Part shown: positions 43,204-49,422 of the stretch, in pieces
Position numbering within the stretch: the stretch's first letter is position 1
How the letters are laid out: each line of letters opens with the position of its first letter
Assembly (NCBI GenBank): GCA_018266765.1
Contig: JAFDZU010000032.1
Span: 1 to 49,422, forward strand
Direction of reading: 5' to 3'
Origin: Bacteroidota bacterium
Lineage (GTDB): Bacteria; Bacteroidota; Ignavibacteria; Kapaibacteriales; UBA961
Length of the DNA: 49,422 nt
Notes under the pieces: model-generated
Databases searched by the model: none
Told to the model about the DNA's origin: nothing
What the model saw: only the letters and a program-made list of their open reading frames with translations
Made by a program: the position numbers and the translations under genes

Positions 43204-45165
43204 TCAAAGTGATATATCAACTTGAAAAATAGCTTTCTGCTCTTTATTGCCTGAGATTTCAGTTGAGCCGCTGCCGAGAGATGTTACCGTATTTTTTGCC
43301 GTAACACTATATTGTACCCACAATGAAATTTGAGGTAATGGAGCGTAATTAATTAAAATAAAAGATCTTGCACCATTGCCATAGAGAGCAGGATTACCTA
43401 ATACTCCGGGAACGGACGGCTCGAAAGTCCACCGCGCAGAATTATAGCTGTCGGTAGAATAATACGCCAAACGACCTCCAATTTTCAACTGTTCGTCGGG
43501 TTGCCACCACAGCTCGGCAAATCCCACAACACCAATCTCACTCGGGTAAATATTATCAAAATCAACGGCAACAGCTTCTATGCGAGCGCGAGTTCGCACT
43601 TGTTTGGTGAGTGAATGGAGTATCTCGGCTCGAAGTGAAGTTACGGTGCGAATATATGCAGAGTGACTTCCGTCGGCGGCTGTGAAAGCATCGGTTTTAT
43701 TCTCGGTGCGAAAGCGAAGAATAGACGTACTCAGCGGAGAGATTTTCCAACGAATTTCAGTGAGCACATCCACGCCGCGAGTGGGAACATACAGCCCAAA
43801 TCTTGGAGTAAGCGAACGGTAAATATCGCAATAGCCCGTTATTTCAAAAGTAGGAATTCCACGCCAAAACCAACCGGCATATAATCCGATTTCGTTATTT
43901 GGCGAAGAAAATTCCCCAAAATTATACCCGAATGGCGAACGAAAATTTGCATCATACCATCGCGCTGAAATTGCTGTTTTGAAGTTTTTTTCGATAAATT
44001 CTGCACCTGCTTTTGCACTAAAATTCCCGAAAGCATCACGGCTGATTTCACCAAGTAACAGCATATCTTGTCGAACAAATGAACCATGAACCGCCGAGAG
44101 AACTCCGGATTGCCCCAAAAAAGTACTTGACGAACTACTTTCAATCGGTTTTGAATATTGAAGTGAAAAAGCAGATGCACCAATTGATACTCCTGTTGAG
44201 ATATTCCATTGGAGAATCCCACCCATAACTTGTTCACCAAGTGAATTTTGTTTGGCGATTTCGGTGGTTGTGCGGAAAAGTCCGGTAGCATCAATCGAAG
44301 TGGCAACTCCACGTACTGTATCTATAGTTGCCGACCGTCGAATGGAAGAATACCAGAGCGTAGCAGCGACCGATGAGTTATCACTGAGTGGCATCGTAGC
44401 CGCCACCGCTGCGCCTCGGAAAAATCTAAATTCAGTAGAAGAACGATATGGGGAAATTCCGCTTCCTTGCTGAATAACGGGTGCAATCACTTCACCGCCT
44501 TTTTTTGCCCCGAACGGTTGCCAAAGAATGCTTCCCAATCCGCTTTCGATAGTATAATCGCCAGCTACCACTTGTAGGAATTTATCGTTGTATTCTCCAA
44601 ATCCGCTATAAAAATCAGTGAATGAACGTTCACCTGCCGCTTTTGTGGTGGTAATTCCGGCTCGTGCATTCCCCATTCCACCTGTAAAACGCTGATAAAG
44701 AGCTATCGGCGAACCCACGAACGAACTATCAGCAAGCCCTTTTATTTGTTGAACCATTTGTACATTTCGAGTACGTGAAGTTACCCAAGCCGACTTCCCC
44801 GAAGTAATACTGCGAAGAGTGGTACACCGTTCCAAAAGAGATTGTTGATTTTCGGATAATCCCACCGAATCTGCAAGCATAGAATAGGTTATATCAGGAT
44901 GTTTTTTTACAAGCCGAAGAATGCGCCGAGCATCTGTAGATGAAATGCCGGGCAAGAACAATAAATCTTGGGCTTTTACTTTGCGAAGGTTGAGAGGATT
45001 GTCGGTGTAATATTCAATTGCGTCTATTATAGGTGCGTTATCAGTTTCTTGACTTACGGCTTCGAGAGCGTTCTCTACTGCGCCTCTGTCTTGTGCCAAA
45101 CAAGGCAATATTGCTGTGCAAGTAAATGCCAAAAGGATATGGAGAAAAAGTATAAAGCGAGTCAT
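43204..45165 (-). CDS. Helix-hairpin-helix plus outer-membrane beta-barrel protein
   Basis: An exported 653-aa protein. Signal peptide 1-24 (ends PCLAQ). Residues about 45-115 are a ComEA-like helix-hairpin-helix region (LNLRKVKAQDLLFLPGISSTDARRILRLV), here on the periplasmic side. From about 130 the sequence is a long run of amphipathic beta strands with Gly/aromatic alternation and ends with FQVDISL, as in a large outer-membrane barrel. Proteins with this build occur in Bacteroidota and Ignavibacteria; a role in DNA uptake or handling is suggested by the HhH but is unproven. The neighbours on the left are the RM genes, separated by 244 bases. Confidence 0.85.
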   Translation of the reverse strand: MTRFILFLHILLAFTCTAILPCLAQDRGAVENALEAVSQETDNAPIIDAIEYYTDNPLNLRKVKAQDLLFLPGISSTDARRILRLVKKHPDITYSMLADSVGLSENQQSLLERCTTLRSITSGKSAWVTSRTRNVQMVQQIKGLADSSFVGSPIALYQRFTGGMGNARAGITTTKAAGERSFTDFYSGFGEYNDKFLQVVAGDYTIESGLGSILWQPFGAKKGGEVIAPVIQQGSGISPYRSSTEFRFFRGAAVAATMPLSDNSSVAATLWYSSIRRSATIDTVRGVATSIDATGLFRTTTEIAKQNSLGEQVMGGILQWNISTGVSIGASAFSLQYSKPIESSSSSTFLGQSGVLSAVHGSFVRQDMLLLGEISRDAFGNFSAKAGAEFIEKNFKTAISARWYDANFRSPFGYNFGEFSSPNNEIGLYAGWFWRGIPTFEITGYCDIYRSLTPRFGLYVPTRGVDVLTEIRWKISPLSTSILRFRTENKTDAFTAADGSHSAYIRTVTSLRAEILHSLTKQVRTRARIEAVAVDFDNIYPSEIGVVGFAELWWQPDEQLKIGGRLAYYSTDSYNSARWTFEPSVPGVLGNPALYGNGARSFILINYAPLPQISLWVQYSVTAKNTVTSLGSGSTEISGNKEQKAIFQVDISL

Positions 45166-45287
45166 TGCTGAAACACTCCGATTGTGTGGTATTTTTATTC
45201 AAGTAAAAATTACGTAAGTTATCCGAAATAACAAAAGAGAATTTTACCATCTGAGATATAATCTACGGTGGATAATAGTTTTAGGAA

Positions 45288-45331
45288 TAATTTAAAGGTC
45301 ATTGAGCGGAGTCGAAATGACCTTTAAATTA
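45288..45331. repeat. Long hairpin with GAGCGGAGTCGA loop
   Basis: A 16-bp perfect inverted repeat (arms 45288-45303 and 45316-45331, AATTTAAAGGTCATT type) around the 12-base loop GAGCGGAGTCGA. The sequence ATTGAGCGGAGTCGAAATG is of a type that I recall as an abundant dispersed repeat in Bacteroidota and other phyla. No T-run follows. Confidence 0.85.
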
Positions 45332-45374
45332 ATGAATCAATGACCAAATAAATCTCACTAATTAATCGTACCAA

Positions 45375-45399
45375 GCACATTGAGCGTAGTCGAAATGCC
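45375..45399. repeat. Second copy of the GAGCGnAGTCGAAATG repeat
   Basis: GCACATTGAGCGTAGTCGAAATGCC: same 17-base centre as at 45301-45318 with one change (GTAG for GGAG), 77 bases away, in the same orientation, with a weaker stem. Both copies lie downstream of the DUF4254-like genes. Confidence 0.8.
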
Positions 45400-45412
45400 A
45401 GCTTTCAATGCG

Positions 45413-45724
45413 CTATACTTGTTCCCAAAGAGGCAGCTGTCCTTCCATTGTCATTGGTTTGTCTATTCGTTCGGTGGTGGGATTACGCTCCATTATTTCG
45501 GCGGCTAGAGAAGCATCAAGACCGTCCATTGCACGGTTTCGGAGTAGATTGAGCCATGTTGCTTGTTTGAGAAAATCAAACATTTGAGCGTGAGTCATTG
45601 CTCGCAGTGTTTCGGTTTCATAGACTATTTCTTGAGCATGCCACATTCGCAGATTTGCGATTATCAGCGCATCAATAAATTCTCCGAAGGTTTGCGGTTC
45701 GAGGTCAGTTGTGATTATATTCAA
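45413..45724 (-). CDS. Small DUF4254-like protein, second copy
   Basis: A 103-aa cytoplasmic protein. Its start is TTG (45724), supported by AAGGAG five bases upstream that lies in the end of the gene before. It opens TFGEFIDALIIANLRMWHAQE, the same pattern as its neighbour TLGSLVDKLAITDLKLWHCQE: T-x-G-x-h-h-D-x-L-x-I-x-x-L-x-h-W-H-x-Q-E. This pattern matches the start of DUF4254 proteins, for which no function is established. A mid segment LKQATWLNLLRNRAMDGLDASL replaces the neighbour's LLGQRERLIREIDAWF, likely the same second helix. It is the last gene of the OmpA/VWA operon. Confidence 0.75.
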   Translation of the reverse strand: MNIITTDLEPQTFGEFIDALIIANLRMWHAQEIVYETETLRAMTHAQMFDFLKQATWLNLLRNRAMDGLDASLAAEIMERNPTTERIDKPMTMEGQLPLWEQV

Positions 45725-45726
45725 GG

Positions 45727-45984
45727 TTACTCCTTACGGTATTGTCCGTAAATTTTATTTTGTGGATTTGTAAGAGCAACCGTTTCGGGATTTGTAACAG
45801 CCGAGAGAAACCACGCATCAATTTCACGGATAAGCCGCTCTCGCTGTCCGAGTAACGACTCGTTTTTCTGTTTTAAAGTTGGATTTTCTACAATGCCAGG
45901 TGCAAATAATTGTTCTTGGCAATGCCAGAGTTTTAGGTCAGTAATTGCTAATTTATCCACGAGAGAACCAAGAGTTTCAGCCAT
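45727..45984 (-). CDS. Small DUF4254-like protein, first copy
   Basis: An 85-aa protein starting at ATG 45984 with AAGGA upstream; a longer frame to 46026 would overlap the OmpA/VWA gene. It has TLGSLVDKLAITDLKLWHCQE and LLGQRERLIREIDAWFLS, two helices in the order known for DUF4254. It starts 31 bases after the OmpA/VWA stop and ends 2 bases before its paralogue. The conserved Trp-His-x-Gln-Glu may be a binding site; nothing more can be said. Confidence 0.8.
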   Translation of the reverse strand: MAETLGSLVDKLAITDLKLWHCQEQLFAPGIVENPTLKQKNESLLGQRERLIREIDAWFLSAVTNPETVALTNPQNKIYGQYRKE

Positions 45985-46015
45985 AAAATTCCTTGTTGAA
46001 GTTACAGTATTTAAA

Positions 46016-48742
46016 TTATTTAACAAGTTTGATTTCTACCCGACGATTAAGCGCGCGTCCTTCTTCTGTATCGTTGGTTGCAACAGGTTTTGACTCACCA
46101 TAACCAATCGCAATCAATCGTGTTTGGGCAATACCTTTTTTTGCTAAAAACGTTACTACTGATTCCGCTCGTTTACCGGCAAGTATCTTATTAGCTTCGT
46201 CTTTACCAATTGCATCAGTATGCGCGCCTACTTCTACACGTACCGATTTATTTTCTTCCATAAATGCATAGAGTTTTTCGAGTTCCGGTTCGCTTTCAGG
46301 ACGTAAATCCCATTTGCCGGAGTCAAAGAAAATATTCTTGAGTTTGAAAGTAAGTCCTTGTTCAATTGCAATGGTAATTGCCGTAACCGACAAGTCACGC
46401 TGAATTTTTTCACCGCGTTTGGTAGATCTCATATCTACTTCGGCATTAGAAGCCACATAGTCCGGCACTGAAGGAGTCAGACGATATTCACGTCCTTCTT
46501 TGATTTCGATAGAATACTCACCTTTTTCATTCGTTTTGAGAGTGGTAATTGCTTCGAGAGTAACTGCATCTTCGATTTTAATTTTACCTGCTTGTGGTGC
46601 GCCGTTTTGGTCGGTAATTTTTCCGAATAATATTGTTGGCTGAGCGTGTAGAAGGAAATTATGAGTAATTGTATCGCCTTTACGGGCGGTTGTAAGATCA
46701 ATTTTATCGTTGAGCGGAACATATCCATTGTGCAGAACTGTTGCCTCATAGATTTTTCCTTCGGTAATATTAGTCTCGTATTCACCTGTAAAATTATTAG
46801 CTATGAGTTTGATTTCATTGCCGGTTATATTCGGACGGAATGTAAGATTAGCCGCGAGTTTCGAGCCGTCATCATCAGTTACTTTTCCTTTTAAAACAGT
46901 AATTTTTTCGATAATTTTTTCTTTTGGCGGATTCTCTCGATATACCATTTGATAGGTGGTAGTAATATCTCCGCTGATGTCATCCAAAATTGTTGTGAAT
47001 GGTTTTTTAATATCATAATCACGTCCGAAAGTAAGCCGAGTCATAATTCCTCCGTTGTGATTAGCAGGATTGATTACCGAATATAACTTTGCACCTGCAT
47101 TCCACATTTCACGTGTGAGAGACGGCTCATAAAATTCACCATTATCTTGAATAGAACAATCATCGGTAATGAGCACGAATATACGTTGGGCATTCGGGCG
47201 GAATGGCAGTAATGTAGCTTCATGAATGGCAGTTGAGGTGATTTCATCGCGACCGGTGGCGGCGGCTTGAAGGAAAAATTCCTCAAAATCTTTAACGGAT
47301 GCAGTGGGTTCGAGTGTTGCGTAAATTTTCTCTCCATAGAGAATACACCCCACGCGATAATCCACTCCGCGAGTCGCCAAACTTTGCACAAAATTATTTA
47401 CATTTCGACGAACGGATTGAATTTCACCGCTCATACTGCCGGAGCAATCTACCAGCAAGACAATATCCACAGGAAGTACAGTTTTCGATGTAGTTTGCGT
47501 GAGTGAAACAATACTTTGATTAGTATCATTAATCACAAAGTTTGCTTTCGTTAAGCCCGATACGGTGCGTCCTAATTCATCTCGAACAAAGAAGGTTGCC
47601 GATGTTTGTTTTTGAATTGATTCTGCATCAATGAGCAATACTTTTTGGGTAATGGATTTTGTAGCAATAGTTGTTTGTTCACGTCCCGAAAGTGTAGATT
47701 TAGGGGCATATTTAGAATAATATTTTTTTTGAATAGAATCGAAAGCAGCGATTGGATTTGACGAAAATGCTGAAATTTCACTTGCTAATTCCCCATATTC
47801 AGAATGAGAAGATAAGTTCATAATATTAAGAATATCCCGAGGTGAATCGCTATTGCCTGCCGCCCATTTGATAGCCCACGGTGTACAACCGGCATCTTTC
47901 ACTGCACCTGTATATTTACGGTAGCCGGGACTTCCTGCTCTATCACCAAACGATAATTCATCGGATGTATGAGTACGGATAAACATAACACTACCATTGT
48001 AGTCAGAAGCAAAACTATTAATCGAACCAATTGTTGTTCCACTGCTTAATGATAATTCCATACCAAGTCGTGATGTATTTAATTCCGGCAGAAAATTATA
48101 ACTCAGTACAACGTAATTATCAAATAAACCTATACTTGTTCCAACTGACGAGGATGTAGAATAACCATTAAAAATCTTTTCAGCTGAAAGCGACAGCGAT
48201 GAATGTAAGGTAAGCCATTGAAATGGTGAATAGGCGGCACTTAGATCATAACTTAGTTCAGGAGTTGGTGCACTGTGGATTGTATTAACTCCGGCAGAAA
48301 CGACTAATGCCTGCTTGATACTATAAATTGCAGAAATATTATAGCGGAGATTGCCATTGGAGAAAGCACTACCGAAATCTCCCGTCGGGCGGATTGAACC
48401 ACCAAACCATAACCGTTCGTCAAGGAGAGAAAAGCCCAAACCCACAAAGAATTGTTGTTTGGAGATGCTATCTTTTTGAGGTATAAATCCCAATCCCATT
48501 CCACTCATTTTAATAAATGCACCATAGAGTCCGTTAGTTTTGAACGAAGCATTGAGCGGCAAACCAAGTACTAAATCTGTGTTATCGCTCATGCCGAGCA
48601 TAGCAGGATTCCACCCGACGGCACTTGCATCATTGGTAAATCCGATACGACGGTTTGTAAATTCGTTCGATTGAAAAAGAGTTTGGGCACTCAGTTGAAA
48701 ATATGAAGCTATAAAAATTACGATGAGTATATATTTCCGCAT
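46016..48742 (-). CDS. OmpA-family envelope protein with von Willebrand A domain
   Basis: A 908-aa protein that should span or sit in the outer membrane and bind peptidoglycan. Signal peptide 1-19 (ends FQLSAQ). Residues about 20-320 resemble a PorV/FadL-like barrel (opening with NRRIGFTNDASAVGWNPAML). A VWA domain lies at about 423-585 with an intact MIDAS motif DCSGSMS. Two carboxypeptidase-regulatory-like Ig domains follow (KGKVTDDDGSKLAAN, FGKITDQNGAPQAGK; about 625-790). The last ~100 residues are OmpA: NIFFDSGKWDLRPESEPELEKL, then VEVGAHTDAIGKDEAN and RALNRRVEIKL. AAGGAG stands 8 bases before the ATG. Two DUF4254-like genes follow in the operon. Confidence 0.92.
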   Translation of the reverse strand: MRKYILIVIFIASYFQLSAQTLFQSNEFTNRRIGFTNDASAVGWNPAMLGMSDNTDLVLGLPLNASFKTNGLYGAFIKMSGMGLGFIPQKDSISKQQFFVGLGFSLLDERLWFGGSIRPTGDFGSAFSNGNLRYNISAIYSIKQALVVSAGVNTIHSAPTPELSYDLSAAYSPFQWLTLHSSLSLSAEKIFNGYSTSSSVGTSIGLFDNYVVLSYNFLPELNTSRLGMELSLSSGTTIGSINSFASDYNGSVMFIRTHTSDELSFGDRAGSPGYRKYTGAVKDAGCTPWAIKWAAGNSDSPRDILNIMNLSSHSEYGELASEISAFSSNPIAAFDSIQKKYYSKYAPKSTLSGREQTTIATKSITQKVLLIDAESIQKQTSATFFVRDELGRTVSGLTKANFVINDTNQSIVSLTQTTSKTVLPVDIVLLVDCSGSMSGEIQSVRRNVNNFVQSLATRGVDYRVGCILYGEKIYATLEPTASVKDFEEFFLQAAATGRDEITSTAIHEATLLPFRPNAQRIFVLITDDCSIQDNGEFYEPSLTREMWNAGAKLYSVINPANHNGGIMTRLTFGRDYDIKKPFTTILDDISGDITTTYQMVYRENPPKEKIIEKITVLKGKVTDDDGSKLAANLTFRPNITGNEIKLIANNFTGEYETNITEGKIYEATVLHNGYVPLNDKIDLTTARKGDTITHNFLLHAQPTILFGKITDQNGAPQAGKIKIEDAVTLEAITTLKTNEKGEYSIEIKEGREYRLTPSVPDYVASNAEVDMRSTKRGEKIQRDLSVTAITIAIEQGLTFKLKNIFFDSGKWDLRPESEPELEKLYAFMEENKSVRVEVGAHTDAIGKDEANKILAGKRAESVVTFLAKKGIAQTRLIAIGYGESKPVATNDTEEGRALNRRVEIKLVK

Positions 48743-48819
48743 TGTTAAATCTCCTTATCTCCAATTAAATTTGCAATGGAGCGAATTTTTGAAGTTGATC
48801 GATAAAATATAATTCATAT

Positions 48820-48857
48820 AAAAAAAAGCCGTCAGGTTGCAAGCGAACACTGACGGC
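48820..48857 (-). terminator. Rho-independent terminator of the STAS gene
   Basis: On the - strand GCCGTCAG (48857-48850) pairs with CTGACGGC (48835-48828), then a T-run (48827-48821). The loop itself can pair GTT/AAC. It lies between the STAS gene and the OmpA/VWA gene. Confidence 0.88.
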
Positions 48858-48896
48858 ACACAGAATTAGGAAGAGTTGTAATCTTCGAATGTCGCT

Positions 48897-49262
48897 TTAT
48901 TCTTCGTCGGAATAATCTTCTACATTTTCAAAAGCTCCGAGAGCGTCTTCGACAGTCGGAAAATAATCAAACAGCCATTCTAATTGTGAAATTCGTAAGA
49001 GATTACGCACTTGGTCACCCACTCCGACTAATATGACGGGAGCTTCATGCTCTTTCATCTGACGATGAGCAAGTAAAAGAGCACTGAGTCCGGCACTATC
49101 ACAGAATGTTATTTGGGATAGGTCAATTATCAAGCCAATCACGTTTGGCTGACCAATTATGAGCAATTCCGCCTTAACATCTGGCGAGTTCAATGAGTCG
49201 AGCCGTTCTTCTTTGAGAGTGAATATCACAATGTCGTCGTCTTGTTCTACGGTAAAGCGCAT
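48897..49262 (-). CDS. STAS-domain anti-sigma factor antagonist
   Basis: A 121-aa cytoplasmic protein of the SpoIIAA/RsbV type, which binds an anti-sigma kinase and frees a sigma factor or partner when not phosphorylated. The start at 49262 (MRFTVEQDDDIVIFTL) is chosen because the family begins with this strand; a longer frame begins with TTG. The conserved phosphorylation loop is ITFCDSAGLSALLLAHRQM, with Ser in DSAG. The C-terminus has an extra acidic tail (FENVEDYSDEE). Its partner kinase or phosphatase is not in the window. It has its own terminator. Confidence 0.9.
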   Translation of the reverse strand: MRFTVEQDDDIVIFTLKEERLDSLNSPDVKAELLIIGQPNVIGLIIDLSQITFCDSAGLSALLLAHRQMKEHEAPVILVGVGDQVRNLLRISQLEWLFDYFPTVEDALGAFENVEDYSDEE

Positions 49263-49381
49263 GTTGTTTGTACCAATAAAGTGAATAAAATCTGAACAAA
49301 AATCCGAATTTTTTTTGAAAATCAAGCCGAAAACTTTTTCTTTAGGTAGAAAATTATCTTCTTCTGGCTATCTTCGCAGTT

Positions 49382-49422
49382 ATGGAACCACAAAAAATCA
49401 CATCAATCTGTATAATTCGCCT
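49382..49422 (+). CDS. Start of a + strand gene, cut by the window edge
   Basis: ATG at 49382 begins MEPQKITSICIIR, 13 complete codons before the edge. The hydrophobic ICIIR start is like the first strand of GT9-type glycosyltransferases (ICIIRLSAIGD...), but too little is visible to name it. The intergenic region 49263-49381 is divergent from the STAS gene. Confidence 0.35.
   Translation, partial: MEPQKITSICIIR

Noticed and set aside
1-49422. tRNA or rRNA genes
   Set aside because: No cloverleaf with a GGTTCGAATCC-like T-arm and no rRNA-like stretch could be seen by reading; a covariance search was not possible here.

Overview
The window is 49.4 kb of AT-rich bacterial DNA from the Bacteroidota/Ignavibacteriota/Kapabacteria part of the FCB group. 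The reasons are: five large secreted proteins with type IX secretion (T9SS) C-terminal sorting domains, or look-alikes; a GWxTD-domain lipid-envelope-type protein, a family typical of Ignavibacteria, Chlorobi and Fibrobacteres; a CzcA-type pump with a TolC-like domain fused to it, as in Bacteroidota; weak Shine-Dalgarno sites; and promoter candidates of the Bacteroidota TTTG/TAnnTTTG type. I cannot give a genus. No rRNA, tRNA, CRISPR array or intact insertion sequence was found.

Layout. 1-13.5 kb (mostly + strand): a very large IgGFc-binding-like/choice-of-anchor T9SS protein, a small barrel-like protein, riboflavin synthase with a guanidinium-type SMR exporter (- strand), a translationally coupled pair of uncharacterised genes, a bacterial deoxyhypusine-synthase-like enzyme, and a 1570-aa SBBP/beta-helix/Ig T9SS protein. 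13.7-19.8 kb (- strand): a heavy-metal RND efflux operon reading His-rich protein, CzcA-TolC fusion, CzcB lipoprotein. 19.9-22.7 kb: a YcaQ-type crosslink glycosylase, a GT9 glycosyltransferase and a small barrel protein. 22.8-30.1 kb: a 1.3-kaa sortilin-like/PKD/LamG T9SS protein, the GWxTD protein, fructose-1,6-bisphosphatase and a Lys/Ala/His repeat protein. 30.3-33.6 kb (+): GT4 glycosyltransferase, FMN reductase, dihydrolipoyl dehydrogenase.

33.6-43 kb is the accessory part. It holds two different PIN-toxin/antitoxin modules, a T9SS gene pair whose 5' end contains five 7-bp tandem repeats in a position that could switch the reading frame, a GT4 gene, and a three-gene restriction-modification cluster joined by TAATG overlaps (methylase, unknown 175-aa protein, MutH/Sau3AI-like nuclease). 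The nuclease is split by a frameshift; its missing C-terminal half is readable in another frame. Between these genes lies a dispersed repeat family built on palindromes of the type TCGGTTGTaACAACCGA, with one copy pair (53 of 55 identical bases) bracketing the T9SS pair.

43.2-49.4 kb (- strand): a helix-hairpin-helix plus outer-membrane-barrel protein, an operon of a VWA/OmpA cell-envelope protein followed by two small paralogous DUF4254-like proteins, a STAS-domain anti-sigma antagonist, and at the right edge the first codons of a + strand gene. The main candidates for something new are the heptamer switch, the interrupted RM cluster with its unknown middle protein, and the palindrome-bounded repeat family.
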